A DNA stretch of 64,000 nt, from contig JBLDXI010000064.1 in the NCBI GenBank assembly GCA_047495785.1, forward strand, positions 1 through 64,000, written 5' to 3'. The notes beneath the pieces were generated by a model. The model ran no database searches. It saw only the letters and a list, made by a program, of their open reading frames with translations, and had not been told where the DNA came from. Positions 11,920-24,097 of the stretch are shown here, in pieces. A program made the position numbers and the translations under genes. Source of the DNA: Lepidodermella squamata. Lineage: Eukaryota; Gastrotricha. Every line of letters begins with the position of its first letter. Position 1 is the stretch's first letter.

Positions 11920-12290
11920 TTTTGGGGCCCGAGCCCGATTTCGGCCCGTATGCGGTCGGGGAAAAGCAGTTTACCACTCCGCGCTTGGGCCGGTTTGAAA
12001 CATGCCCGTATGCGACGTTTACTGTAAACTCTAAATTTAACAATTTCGAAAGAATCAAGCTTCACCGCACGCGGGCCGGCCAAGGTGCCAGCCCGAGCAC
12101 GGCGGGGAACAATGGGAACCGGTGCTATTTTTAGGCGATCGCACGCGCCGTACTCGGGCCGCCGGGTTTGGGCCGGGACTTGATACAGTTATGCTGGATT
12201 TATAAACACTTCGGATGGCGCTTCGGTTCGGACGGGTGTATCCGAACATATGAATCCGTTGCCCGGTCCGTAGTGTGACTTAACAATCTC
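11920..12290. repeat. GC-rich GGCCCG-word patch
   Basis: This patch is much richer in G+C than its surroundings. Words such as GGCCCG, GCCCGTATGCG and GGGCCG recur on both strands. It interrupts AT-rich DNA between the truncated and intact A genes and resembles a decayed element; no coding domain is visible. The flanking 11685-11919 and 12291-12677 show nothing recognisable. Confidence 0.45.
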
Positions 12291-12677
12291 GGCGACGTTA
12301 TTTATCCGTAATAATTAGTAGGTTAGCAAAAGCTGTTGGGAAAACTCCATCGAAAATGGCTGTTAGTTCGAAAGCCCGTGATAATCATGTTTGATAAATT
12401 GAAAATCCTACCTTTCTCACAGGTTTCGAACTTGGCTATGCCTCGATTTCGAAAAATGCTTCGATAAATATTGCATAATTCTGTTTATTTGGTGCTGCTC
12501 GACAAAAATAAGCACGCGTTGCTTACAATTGAATGAGTAGAAAGCGTGCTTATCAGGACTAAAAAGCAAAACACGCGCGCTCGGTGAAAACATCGCCACC
12601 ATCATTTTACTACTTTTTTTTTAATTTAAACGCCATTTTACATGATTTATGATTCATTGGTTGATTCGTAGCTTTTA

Positions 12678-15570
12678 ATGTATCGAATAATTGTTATTCA
12701 AGAAGCATTGCTGCTACTGCTGCTGACGACAAATGACGTAGCTTCGGGCAAGAAGCCGGTGAACTGGGTACGTTGCTTCTCTCAGTTCAGCAATCGATTC
12801 ACCAACTGTGTTGAAGCTGCCACCGGCTGTGATCCACTAAGCGAATTTCAGGTATGACTGAATATTATTCAAATGCTTCAACATTTTTCATAATACCGAA
12901 AGTGGGGCGGAATTTTCCGAACAACCGGTGTCTGTAACACTGGGGTATGTTAACTCTTTACAAAATTACTTTGCAATTTTCCTGTGATCTGCCAATAGAA
13001 TGCCCGAATGTGCTACAAATACAAGGCCCTGACTTCGTCCTGCGTTCCTGGAAACATTGGTTGCAACAGCCCTGGCCTACTGAATGTAAGCCGTTGGGTC
13101 TTAGCGGAGAATCTGAAATTTCAAACAAAATGAGTTACGGTCTTAATCCCAGAACCCTTCAATTATCATTCCAGTTTTTTCTGAATCAAAATTTCTCAAG
13201 TCAAATCTTACCATTTGCTACTGTAGTTGCTTTTCACCAAGCAATATTTATAGGAAAATTGAAAAAGCTTAGTCGTGCGAGTAAATTTTCGAACCTAAAT
13301 AAAATCCTTAGACCAAGAAACGAATATATTGCATTCTATATTTTATATTTTGCAATTTATTCATTTTCAGACTTTTTGGTTCGACGATCAAACGCCGATG
13401 CTGAGTTTGAAATACAACCTCAACGAATGTGAAAAGAAGAGAGCTGGTTTCGATGTGAGATAGTCGAAATTCAAATGCTAGCATGAGCATGCCCTTTATT
13501 TTAATTGCAGAAATTGCAGTTCAGACGGTGCACTTCCAGCGATGTCATTCAAACCTGCGTTCCAGATCCTTACTCTTGCCCGGAAAATTGGGTTCGATTT
13601 TGGATTTTCATAAAAAAAATTACTTCAAATTTCAATACGAGTTGTTTTCATTATTTGTGGGTCTATTTTTCATAAATTGCTATTCTTTAATCATTCAAAA
13701 AATAGATTTTTGCAATACCTATGTCAATAAAATTCATAGAAATCAGTTTGCGAAGTATCGGGAGTACGTAACGTAGAAAACCCAAAAAACCACAAGGGGG
13801 GCCTTTGGTTAGATATATTCGGGGCTGAAAATACTCCAGCTCGAGGATCCTACTTCGTACACTGATAGGAGTTCCAAAAAATAGGTACACTACAATAACG
13901 CGAAAGCTTTTCTGAGACTTGGTTTTTCTATGCTTTTCTTCCTAGATCACCGAATCAGCATTGTACCCGAATTTAACGGCGTGCATCAACGTCACAGGTT
14001 AGTCGAACTTCCCATGGGAAGTTTTAAAGACACTCAGTCGTCAATTAATGCGGAATTATTAAATGGTCACGATTTCTGTGTATATATCCATCTAAATTTT
14101 AATTCTAAGTTGAATTTCTCAAAACGGATATCTCCGTTTTCTACCAAATTTTGCATGCTTATAGAACGCGAGCTGCTCTTTCACGTGGTATAAGATTTGA
14201 GGTGGGCAACCCAACCGTTGTTACGATACAAAACCTCGTTTTACTTATTTTGATGAGATCAAGACTGAGCAGCAATTGCCCACCTCACATCTTATACGTG
14301 AAAGAGGAGCTCGCGTTCTATAGGCATGCAAAATTTGGTAGAAAACGGATATATCCGTTTTGAGAACGCACTTCTATAATATTGGAGATCAATTTTTTAG
14401 CTTGAGTGCTTACTCTGGTCATTTTTTTCTCTATGAATTACATATATAGCCCTAAAATATACTTAGCCTATGGGTATATGACAATTGTTTTCAAATTCAG
14501 TCACTGTTCCGGACAGCGAGAAGCCTCACATCCGCTGTTTCGATTCCACTACTGGCAAGTTCAGCGACTGTCGACCGCAAAGCCCCGGCTGTTTCGCCAG
14601 TAATGAAACTCAGCAATACGCAGCTAAAGTCTACATAAACTTGGGTACATGCCTGCTAGGAGTAAGTTGTGGAATTAATAGTCGCAGCTTGTGCAGTTAC
14701 AATTTCTCAACAGAATGCGGTCTCGTGCAAGGATTCTTTCAACCGAACGTCTTGCTACGCCGCGTGTCCCAAAGATCAAGCTCAGGTAATGCTCGACTCG
14801 AGTCGACTTATCTGTTATTGAGCGCATGTTTCTCAACAGGATACGCTGTTCTCTGGCTTGCAGTCCTTTCAACTCAATCACGACAAATGCATCCAGGATA
14901 TTTCGCCCCCTGTAAGTTATTTTCGATTTTCGCTCTGAAAATTCCACGCAGTTATTTTACACAAAAATAAATGTTGTGAAATTCAGCTTGTTCAAAATTA
15001 AAAAAATAGAAATTCCAGTTTTTTAAATTAACCCGAATTTTTTAATTCACTTTATAGTCTGCCTATTTCCGTTGCGTCGGCAAAAATGACGCGGTGGTGA
15101 GATGCGTGGCGAAAGCAACAGGTTGCAATTCGGCTACTGAAGGTCGCATTCCGGCTAAAGTCGAATACGTCGACCAGGCGAGCTGCCAGAATGCGACCAA
15201 GGGGTACTTTCTGGCCGTTGTTAACAACAATCGAAACTTCGCCCCAGCGAAATGCGTCGCTGCCAACGGTACACTGGCCACAATGAGGTCGGATGCTGAG
15301 CTGGATGCTGATTGGCAAGTGCTCAAGGCGGCTACTAATGTTTCCGCTGCGTGGATCGGCCTCTATCGCCAATACGAAGTGTTCATATCGGATGATGGTT
15401 CTAATTTCACTTACGTTCCAGCTCAGTGGGTCACGCCAGGTAGCAACGGCTGCGCTATTCTAACAAAACGCGATGAAACAAACGGATTCTCAGTTGCTGA
15501 TTTTTACTACGCACTCGCTTCGTGTTCCGGTTTCCAAAAATACGCCTTGTGCGAGGCATTTTCTAGATGA
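12678..15570 (+). CDS. Secreted 6-module 4-Cys / C-type lectin-like protein, subfamily A gene 3
   Basis: Ten exons: 12678-12851, 12903-12944, 12999-13085, 13371-13454, 13511-13591, 13946-13997, 14501-14661, 14714-14785, 14840-14911, 15058-15570; 445 residues with intact splice sites. A signal peptide (EALLLLLLTT) is followed by six 4-Cys modules; the first three and the fifth are split by a phase-0 intron after their third cysteine, while the fourth and sixth lie within single exons. The sixth module (YFRC...VVRC...TGC...ASC) is fused in the last exon to the CTLD (about 323-445: KCVAANGTLATM, WIGLYRQ, DDGSNFTY, NGC, ASC, LCE). Classical calcium/sugar motifs are absent. This is the most complete member and the best reference for the family. 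Intron 6 carries a 249-bp inverted-repeat element. Confidence 0.85.
14117..14365. mobile_element. Small inverted-repeat element (MITE-like) in intron 6
   Basis: Near-perfect terminal inverted repeats of about 90 bp: 14117-14209 begins TCTCAAAACGGATATCTCC and pairs with 14275-14365, which ends ATATCCGTTTTGAGA. About 65 bp of loop lie between. It has no ORF. The size and structure fit a non-autonomous DNA transposon sitting silently in an intron of the lectin gene. Confidence 0.85.
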
Positions 15571-15795
15571 GACTAACGGGTTTGATCTTGGTGAGAATGA
15601 GAAGTTGATGATAAATAATTATGGCAGTAAAATATTGAATGGTTTTTCGAACACCTAATGCCTTTTCACTTTTCACACCAGCAGGACTGGAGAATTATTT
15701 AAACGGAATTATTTTCCAACATCGTATTTCACCTTCACCGAACAGCGGATTTATTTTATAATTCCACAAAGCTACACGATTTTTACATTGCTAGC

Positions 15796-16539
15796 TAAAG
15801 TGTGAACAAACATTTTTTGCTTCGCTTTTTTTGAATAACTTTTCAACCATAAGTGATGCGAAGAAGCCGTTTTCAGCTAATTAAAGAGTAGATGTGGTCT
15901 GATTATTCCCTAAAAGCTTGTTTCAAACAGATGTACTTTCAAGTTAAGAGAAAAATGCGTTTTGGCATTTCTCATAATTTTTTCATGTTTGAAAAATAAA
16001 TTATTTTCATTCGATATGGCCTGAGTTGATTTCCTCTCTTGCCAGAGGCTTCAAGAGTTTTTAGGAGATGGTCCGTGATGGATCCAAGTCACCCATGCTT
16101 GAAAAAAAATTGCTTTAGTATCCGAAACTCAAGGTTTTTGAAAATTGGTACAGATCAATAAAAAATTCTGCAAAATCATTTTCCGATCGCGGTTTGTGGA
16201 TAAGCCCTTTGCTGTGGCCGCTAAGGCGAATTTCCCTGTTGACAACGCTTTATTTACCCAATTCTTGGTAAGAAAACTTTCCAATGAAGCCTTTTCTTAG
16301 GATTATGCCAATCGGCCACAAATCCTGTAAAATGCCATTTTTCAAAAATGCGAATTTATCAAAAAGTCGCGGACAGCATTTTCCTCGTCAGATTTCTCTC
16401 CCTAACCCCATTCTAACGGAAATTTGTGGAAAGTTCACCCTAGAATAGATCTATCGATTAGCAAAAACCGCATTGAAGAATTCCTCATGGTTACGAAGTT
16501 ACGAGGTTACGGGGCAAAACAAAATTTGCGCATACTTTA
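15796..16539. mobile_element. TAAAGTATGCG-family inverted-repeat element, diverged copy
   Basis: The left end begins taaagtgtgaacaaac and continues ...gaataacttttcaacc. The right end is ...gcgcatacttta. The internal text (gccagaggcttcaag, gatggtccgt, gatggatc) matches the elements at 21864-22499 and 38455-39079. The ends are more diverged than in those two, so this is an older copy. There is no coding sequence. The family is non-autonomous. Confidence 0.7.
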
Positions 16540-17161
16540 CTTCCTAGTTCGAGTGTCCAACTTCGCGAACTGATTTGATGGTCAAAAGTAGAGATGACAC
16601 GGTTAACAATTTAACCGGAGGCTCGCGGTTAACCACAGGGCCGGCCTGTCGTGGTCGAACCAGGTGGCTAATTGGAAAAATCTCGACTTATGCTATATAT
16701 TCATTTGAATTACTGAATCTTCTGGCTTGTACTCACGCTGGTTGCAATTGGTTGCAATTTCAAGTAAATTTGTACTAATTCAGTGGCAAACTTCATCATT
16801 TTGATTGCAGGCAAGATTCCGATGGATGCATCGCATGTTTATTGTTTTGCAGTTGAAACAGCTTCGAGCGGACCAGTAAGGAAGTGAATAATGCTCAAGC
16901 ACTGTTTGTCGAAGTTAGCCAGAAACTCACGACTATGAACATGACTCGGGGCATAGAGCGAAGTAGGACCGCGGAACTGCTGGGGATCCCAAAAATCGGC
17001 ATTAGGCCCCCCCTTTTGATCTTTGAATGAGCTCACCGTACGGACCGATGGAACTGGTAGCGATGATCCCTACCATCCCTAGCGGTACTTCGCTCTCTGA
17101 CTCGGGGGACGGCAAGGCAAGGCCGAGCTAAATTGAAGTCGTGACAATGAAATAAATGGTG
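16388..17161 (+). repeat. Segmental duplication block 1, first copy
   Basis: This matches 31415-32188 at a constant offset of 15027 with scattered substitutions and compensating small indels. It starts inside an inverted-repeat element and ends at the border of the TIR element at 17158. Together with 18791-22792 it forms one ancestral duplicated interval, later separated by independent insertions in each copy. Confidence 0.85.
16839..17127 (-). pseudogene. 3' terminal exon of an unidentified gene, copy 1
   Basis: On the minus strand an acceptor (CTTCAATTTAG) precedes base 17127. A coding-looking exon then reads LGLALPSPESESEVPLG... and ...ADFWDPQQFRGPTSLYAPSH..., ending at a TAA at 16839-16841. 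A run of 7 C (plus strand, near 17007) against 6 in the second copy shifts the frame midway. The second copy (31866-32154) has its own different indel. The consensus of the two is therefore open while each copy alone is broken. I do not recognise the protein. The upstream exons are absent. Confidence 0.5.
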
Positions 17162-18082
17162 GCAAAAATCCAGGTAAGATTGCTTACCTGAGCAGGTAGA
17201 TGCGATCGGATCGCTTCGAAAATGATACCAATCGATTCCCCGTTTATGAAAACCCTAGATTGTGACTAATCATAGCAACGTACGCAATTGAAGCCTTTGA
17301 AATGCAAGCTACAAGATACCGACTTGGCTCAACGACACGCATTTCATTACCGACTCTTGGAATATCATATGCATGTTACTACCCATGAAGGCTGTCGGTG
17401 ATAATTTGTTAGTGACTGCACTGGCTGCCATGCTTTTTGTTATGGTGAGATTTCGAATCCGATTGATACGAAATGACAACGGGCAGCCCTATTTAGGTTG
17501 AAATAAGTAAACGTTTATCTGGTATACGTATAGACAAAACAACTGAACTTCTTGTTCTTGTTCTTGTTGTCTGTCATCTGTTGTCTGGGGGCTATTCGGC
17601 TTTCGGCTAGACGATCTCATTGTGATCCATCAGTTAGGCAGTCTAGCGGAATAATTCAGTTTTTAGGAAAGAAGTGAAACACGAAAAACTAATATTCCGA
17701 AAAATGTCGCGCTGAACATGGGTTGAACCCTCAAAATTAGTGATGAAACTCTAAAATCAATAATAGCCACAATCGAACGATTGCACCTGAGGCCGTAACT
17801 TCAGGAAAGCTAGAAAGAAGTCTGTGGACAGTCCATTTTGGTGTGGACAATTACTTCACATGGGATGACATAGGCAGTCACGGCATCGAATACGGCTGCT
17901 CATAATAGGTAACAGGAGCATGGAGCAGGCTGAAGCACCTAGTCCTACCAAGTCCTAATGCCTGTGTCTAAATACTGAAATCTACGGTTTTCATAAACGG
18001 GGAATCGATTGGTATCATTTTCGAAGCGATCCGATCGCATCTACCTGCTCAGGTAAGCAATCTTACCTGGATTTTTGCCACC
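17158..18082. mobile_element. 925-bp element with ~110-bp terminal inverted repeats
   Basis: The left end GGTGGCAAAAATCCAGGTAA and its continuation to about 17268 pair with the right end (about 17972-18082, finishing TTACCTGGATTTTTGCCACC). The interior has no recognisable transposase. The corresponding place in the other duplicate (32188) lacks it, so it inserted or was lost after duplication. Confidence 0.85.
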
Positions 18083-18613
18083 ACACCTGTCCAGGTGATT
18101 CTGCTGGGAAAACGGATTGCACCACGAGAATCAGCGTGCTATGTTACGTTATATAACACCGTAACACTGCATGTTACGCAATTCTGCCCGTCATAACAGG
18201 AATGTCCCAAAATGGATGCATCCTTTCCCCATGGTAAAAGCTGAAGTTAGCAGAAATTCTGGCAGAATGCCAACGGAAGGTGTTATCGAGGTGTGGTTTT
18301 TTTCTATCGACTAGGTATGGTCCATAACACCGGATAACAAAAAATGGAGTCAGTAACATAAGTGGAAGTGCATTCTGCTGGAAAACCTCTGCTAACTTCA
18401 ATACAGTGATTAAGGAGGAATTTTAATAATATTTGCCCACTTCGAGCTTTTCAGAAAACATCAAAATTTAGTTATCAGGTTTCTCGAATTCATGATTAAA
18501 AAGCATATGATACTATTCTCCGTCCCAGAAACAGCAGACCGCAAAAAACCGCAAGCTCAAATCATCTTTTTAAGTGAGAAACAAAACCGAGATTTTTTCA
18601 TTAAATTGCAAAA

Positions 18614-19150
18614 CTTTGTTTCACTATATCTCCAAAGTGGGTCAGGGTTTTGGCTGAGCTTTACAGAAATTAAAGTTTGGAATGTGCTCTATCAGATGGC
18701 ATAAGTCTTTCGGATGGCTTTTGGGTATAACTCGAGTTATTAAGGCTCAAAGTAGGCATACTCGACCTATGAAACCATCACTTCTGGAGGTCCCATGACA
18801 ATTTGGATTGCAGCATCGTGTTCAGCATTGTCGAATTACCCAAGGTGCAAAGTTTTACATCGCTGGGTTGAGCAGTTGATGCACAGTCGTGGGGAGCGTG
18901 CAAAAGCAAATTAACGCTTAATTTGTATTGCGGTGCTAAAAACTAATTATTTTTATTTCCTAATTTCTCGCATGTTTTTACGAATATTTATTTGAAACAT
19001 GAATCTAATAGGGAATCGGCCAAGCTGAACACGATGGTGCAATCCAAATTGTCACGGGACCTCCAGAAGTGATGGTTTCATAAGTCGAGTATGCCTACTT
19101 TGAGCCTTAACAATTCGAGTTATACCCAAAAGCCATCCGAAAGACTTATG
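18614..19150. mobile_element. TIR element at start of duplication block 2, right end truncated
   Basis: The left repeat runs ctttgtttcactatatctcc ... ggatggcttttgggtata ... tcacttctggaggtccc ... gtgttcagc. The right repeat (about 19027-19150) is its reverse complement but stops at gacttatgcc. The duplicate at 33134-33579 retains the missing right end (through ggagatatagtgaaacaaag) and lacks the left. The two remnants together define a complete element whose end is ctttgtttcac. Confidence 0.75.
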
Positions 19151-20034
19151 CCAATGTCAGTTTTCACGACGAAAAACAAAAATATGCAGTTTCTAGGCCA
19201 TCGATAATGATTCGGAATTAAAAAATCCTTCTTAAAAAACTCGAAGATTTTTTCCAGAAAATTTTTGCATTGAGTTTCCTCTCTGGTTAATCTGATCTCT
19301 ATGAAATCTCCGATGTCCGATGAAATGTCCGATATCTGATCTTAATCTGATCTCTATGCAAGTTGCAAACAAGAAAAAAATCGCCGAATGAAAAGTGATT
19401 TTCTTTTTCAAACGAAGAATTGTTTTCACGAAATTTTAAGTTGGATGATTTATTTTCTCGAAATGATTATCCTGAAATCACCCCTATGAACCCATTGCAC
19501 CCTTTTTAGGGGCCCCAGAGGTGTCGTGCGCATGTAGGAATAGCATTATTCTATGGCTAGCTATAGAATAATCCTTTATAGCTTGAAAACTCGAATTTTC
19601 AAAAAATGAAAAAATTGTTAAAATTTATGTCGAAGAAATAGGCCGAAAAATTGTCAACTAAGCGAAGAATGGTCAATCTCATTAAATTTTCATCAACACG
19701 CGTTCGAATCGGGAGAAATTTTTCGATCTCGTTCTCCTTTTTTGCTAACAAGACAATAATTGATTGTCCACGCACCAATCACATTTAGTAATTGGTCAAT
19801 TTAGGTCATTTTTTGTCCTAATTGTACTATTACGTAACTCTTCTAACAAAGCGAACTAGGTCAAATTCCGAATACAAGCAAACAGTCAAATTATTGTCCT
19901 GCGACTAATTTTTCACGATTTAAGTTGCAATACTACGTCATTCTGCGATTTATCCCCTTCATTTTTAATGAATTTCCAAGGTTGTGTTAGAACGCTTCAC
20001 TATAACATTACGTACCTCAATTATGTTAAGCTTT

Positions 20035-21683
20035 ATGAATCTTTTTCTCTCAATTATTCTGTGGCAACTGATAGCCTCATCGCCATCGTTAGCAGCGAAG
20101 GCGCGTTGCTTCTCAGTTTTCAATAGCGAATTTAACGGGTGTAAAAACAATTGCTCACAACAGTTAGAGTACCAGGTGATCATCGAATATTTCGCTTTAT
20201 CTAAATAATTTCGTTAAAATATTTTCATCCTAGACTGGGACTCCGTTTTCTTCATCCGAGAACTGCAGAAACGGGGTGAGTTAACAATTATCATCATTTT
20301 CTTAAATTCGTCAAATTTCTCTCGGTTCAGGACGCTATACTTTGCTACAACTACAAGACTTACAGCGTTAGATGCATTCAAGACCGATTCAAATGCAACA
20401 GAACCAACGAGCGCCAAGTTTGTCCAACCTTTCGCTCCTAATCCGCTCAATTATCGATTCCATTCAGGCGGGAGTTTTCGAAAGACACGCATTATTCGGG
20501 GACAACTGGTCGGATTGCAGAAATGCGTCAGCGCGGTTCGCTGTTAGTTAAAATCCTACCGACTGAATGTCTATTTCATTTTTTTCGAATTCAGTCACAG
20601 CGATTCGAACGCTGCATGAGAGGCGATTCTTTCATAACCTGTTCTCCTGATTCTCTCGCCTGTCCATTCAATTTGGTAATAGGGCAATCTCTTAATTACG
20701 GAATAATTATTTCTCTTTGGTATAGGATCCAGGAGACGAAGTGACGTCGTTTCGCAATCTGGAAGCGTGCTTGAGGGGTGAAGGTAAATTTTTATAGTTT
20801 TCTTGGCTTAGCTAAGAATCTGTTGAACAGTTGACCTTGCGATTCTCGAGGACCAAAAGCCGCACATTCGCTGTGTTGACGTGAAGACTCGACATTTCTT
20901 GGGTTGCCGTCGCCGAAACACAGCCTGCTCACCAGATGCCGAACTGTACGCGCCTCGGCCTTTTGCCAACAAAGACTTGTGCCTTAAAGGGGTGAATCAT
21001 TAAGCTCTGAATTGACAAAGGTTGCCTCTAAGTTTTGTTACATTCAAGACTGCCGTGCTTTGCAACACTACGTCAGGCGAAGTTTGCAGCGCGTTCTGTG
21101 AAGAGGAATCGCAAACGGTATTGTTTGAATTTTTGTTCATGACTCAATTTCATAACGGGATCACATAGGAAACCATTTACTCAGCTTCACAAGACTTCCC
21201 CACAAACTATGCTCAATGTGAACGGGGCCGAGTCACTTCTGGGAACCATACAGTTCGTTTTGCTTATTGAATTCGTGAAATCCTATTTGGACTTGACCCA
21301 AACAGCTTGCGAAGAATTTTACGGTTGCGGTAACGGATGGTGGGACATTCACTCAAGATGACGCGAAACGAGCCTGCTCGAACTTCACAAACTCTCGCTT
21401 AGCTTTGATCAAAACCGAAGCTCAACGGCAAGCTGTCTACGCTGCGATGACGAACTCCTCGGTCACCACCGCTTACATCGGCTTGTCGAAAACCAAGGAC
21501 CAGTGGCTGTGGGATGACAGTTCAGCCTATGCGGACATGCCACCCTGGGCGCCTGGCTACCCGTCCGAGGCGAAGATGAACCGATGTGTTGGGCTGGCGA
21601 GTATACTCGATGCAGCTGTGCATTTGGCGGATGGATCTTGCGCTTCGCCTTCAGCTAACGCCTACATTTGTGAGACTCTGTGA
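20035..21683 (+). CDS. Secreted 5-module 4-Cys / C-type lectin-like protein, subfamily B gene 1
   Basis: Ten exons: 20035-20175, 20234-20275, 20331-20417, 20468-20542, 20595-20675, 20726-20783, 20831-20991, 21049-21117, 21169-21252, 21306-21683; 391 residues. The start at 20035 aligns with the ATG used by all B paralogs (MNLFLSIILW); in-frame ATGs at 20023 and further up would only lengthen the N-terminus. After the signal peptide come five 4-Cys modules (RCFSVFNSEFNGC, LCYNYKTYSVRC, FERCMRGDSFITC, HIRCVDVKTRHFLGC, VLCNTTSGEVC). The CTLD occupies 267-391 (YIGLSKTKDQWLWDD, PPWAPGYPS, NRCVG, DGSC, YICE). The exon 9 donor is an unusual GTTCG. No EPN/QPD or WND is present. Near-identical to the copy at 36631-38274, but here all splice sites are GT/AG. 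Confidence 0.85.
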
Positions 21684-22919
21684 TACTGCTCATTTATTCC
21701 TCTCTTGGAATTGTTAAACCCGTCATTTGCCCTCTAAATATTCGTTAGTGAACTAGTAACGTCCACTTTTTAGAAAATTAGTACATGGTTCAGTATCTCA
21801 AGTTTCGACTGTTTCGACAAGTTTGAACGAGCGCCAGAAAAGCCTGCAATTGAAATAGTAATTTAAAGTATGCGTAATATTTTTTTGCCTCGCATTTTTT
21901 CAATAACTTTTCAACCTTCAACTTGAGGAAATGAGGAATGTTTTAAAGTGGTTTTCATGTGTCGATAGATCTAGTCTGCGGTGAACTTTCCTAAAATTTT
22001 CATTTGAATTGGGTGTGAGAGAAAAAATTGGTGACAAAAATTCTGTCCGCGATTTTTATTGAAAATTCTCATTTTTGAAAAATGCTATTTTTGCATCTTA
22101 TTTGGTCTGAATTGATTGTCTCTCTTGCCAGAGGCTTCAAGTTTTTTGAGAGGATGGTCCGTAATGGATCTACGTCACCGATTCCTGAAAAAACATTGTA
22201 CAACTATCCAAAACTGAAGGCTTCATAAAATTGGCACAAATCATTCAAAAAATTCCGAAAATTCATTCGGATCGCGGTTGGTGGATAAGACCTTCTTTGT
22301 CACCGCTAAGTCCAATTTCCCTGTTGACGGCGCGTTATTGACCTAATTCCCTGCTAAAAAAAACCCGATAACGCCTTTTAACAGGATGATGTCTTCCAAC
22401 CACAAATCCTGTAAAATGCCATTTTTTAAAAATGAGAATTGAAAAAATTGAAAAATATTGAAAAAATGCGAGGCAAAAAAAATATTACGCATACTTTATA
22501 TCAAGGCCTATTTTGAGAATTCTAAAAAATGATTGAAACTCTTTCATTATCCTGTCAACGCGATTAAAAAAACAATTTGATCTAGTGCTCTCTTTCGCTA
22601 ATGAGACAAAAAAGTATTGTCCAATCGCAAACATCTTCAGAATTTTTTTGAATGTTCTTCCCAGTTCAATTTTTAGCTATCAAGGACAATAGACAATATT
22701 TTTTCTCTGGTCTGGAAAAGAAAACGAGGTCAAAATCCAATCACGGAAAACGAATTTACCCTTACAAATTATCGTCCCCGGCCTAGTTTTTTAGTGATAA
22801 TTAGCTTCGTGGTAGATGTATGATTTCTCCACAACCTTTTTCACTATATCCAGGCTCTATAGCGAATATTGAAATTGTTTTTCAAAGATTTGTCTTACTC
22901 TTTAGACGCTTTTAAAAAA
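21684..22919. other. Intergenic, mostly one inverted-repeat element
   Basis: Apart from the element at 21864-22499 this is AT-rich DNA without ORFs of interest. 22500-22792 is the end of the segmental duplication and serves as the 5' flank of the gene fragment at 22920. Confidence 0.6.
21864..22499. mobile_element. TAAAGTATGCG-family inverted-repeat element
   Basis: The left end taaagtatgcgtaatatttt with cctcgcattttttcaataac pairs with the right end (attgaaaaaatgcgaggc ... ttacgcatacttta). The right arm has a deletion relative to 38455-39079, which keeps the longer pairing. There is no ORF. The flanking ATT/TAT is compatible with a short TA-type target site. Confidence 0.85.
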
Positions 22920-23322
22920 ATGTTTATTCGCATCTGCCTGTTGCTTCTTGTCTTAAACGGCCCATTGTTCACAAATGCGAAATGGTCCTGCTGCTTCTCA
23001 GTTTTTGATAACGAATTCAAGGGCTGCCAGAATAACACTTCTTGCGGGCAATTCGCGTACAAGGTTACGTTAGGAACTCATTTTGTTCAACCCAGACTGG
23101 CAACGTCTTCCGCGTTTCCAGTCAGACATGGCTTTCCCTAAATCCGACTATTGCGAAAAAGGGGTGAGCTGGAAAATATTGTTCCCGAATTTTCTCAATT
23201 TCTTCAATTTTTTCAATTTTTTCACTGTGAAGAGAGCTCGGCTTTGCTACAACTATGTGGAAGTCAGCTATAGGTGCATTCGGGGCCGATTGCAATGCAA
23301 CAGAGCCAACGAGAGTCAGTAA
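22920..23322 (+). pseudogene. 5' fragment of a subfamily B lectin gene
   Basis: Exon 1 (22920-23063) has a signal peptide and CCFSVFDNEFKGC. Exon 2 (23122-23163, acceptor TTTCCAG) encodes SDMAFPKSDYCEKG. Exon 3 (23233-23319) encodes RARLCYNYVEVSYRC. All three have the family's exact exon lengths (144, 42, 87). The donor after exon 3 is destroyed: the exon runs straight into TAA at 23320 and then into unrelated DNA. All later exons are missing. Confidence 0.8.
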
Positions 23323-24097
23323 AAAATAGATCCTAGCTGGACCCAAACGGCTATTATTGGGTCTATCTGGATAGATCGTATGGGATGCGAAAAGTGACAC
23401 TGGATCTAGTTAGCTCAGATAATGAAAGCAAAATAATTAATAAAAATTCAAAGGAAGATTTTTGTGACATGCGAACATCCGAATTGATTTGTCAGGTCAA
23501 CCTTTAATGCTCTCGTAGAATTTTGTGAGACCTAGGATTTCGCTATTCAATTTAGATGAATTACGCATTTTCGAAGCAAAAATCGAAATTCCAATTTTAA
23601 TCAATGATTTTTTTTTTTAATTTTCGAATTTTTAATTTTCAGAAATGCTATGTGATCAGGACGAAAAATTGGAATGCAAAACAATTATTGACCGTCCGAA
23701 GCTTCAGCAATTTTCCCGAATACTCGATAAATCTTTTCGAATTCAACCCCCGTGAAATCATATTTCGATCCTAATTCGACCATTCCTCTATTTCTTGGTC
23801 TACTGATTTCCGACTGGGTCATGCCCCTAGCATCAAACATTTTTCTTGAAGCACCAATCAACAAAATCGCCATGCTTTTAGTCATGTAATATTTTTCTAC
23901 AGCTAGATATATAATGTCGATAACTGCTTTATATTTCAACAAAGCGCGATTTTGCATTATTATTTTCGAGAACAAACTCGGGCATCTCTCTTCTTTCCCA
24001 CATCTTTCTGGTGGATAATTTTGTTAATTTCGCTTTCTTGCTCGATATTCTGAAATTCCATTCCGCTCGTAATATTTCACGTTGGTTTTTCGGCTAG
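23323..24097. other. Intergenic, no gene seen
   Basis: AT-rich sequence between a gene fragment and the next intact gene. An open frame on the minus strand (23685-23975) has no recognisable motif and no neighbouring exon support. Confidence 0.55.

Larger units (their letters stand above)
15571..20034. other. Intergenic block of mobile elements and duplicated DNA
   Basis: No lectin exons lie here. The block is almost fully explained by an inverted-repeat element (15796-16539), the first copy of a segmental duplication (16388-17161 and 18791 onward), a fragment of an unidentified minus-strand gene (16839-17127), a 925-bp TIR element (17158-18082) and a second TIR element (18614-19150). The remaining DNA is AT-rich and featureless. 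Confidence 0.65.
18791..22792 (+). repeat. Segmental duplication block 2, first copy
   Basis: 18791-19404 matches 33134-33971. 19405-22792 matches 36004-39363. The second copy is split by a 2-kb foldback insertion. The block contains lectin gene B1 and the inverted-repeat element at 21864. Coding parts are more than 95 percent alike by eye, so duplication was fairly recent. Confidence 0.9.

Noticed and set aside
16620-16670. GTGGTCGAACCAGGTGGCTAATTGG as a possible tRNA fragment
   Set aside because: It does not fold into a cloverleaf with the flanking sequence and lacks the acceptor stem.
23685-23975. 96-codon minus-strand frame
   Set aside because: No recognisable motif, no splice partners, lies in AT-rich intergenic DNA.
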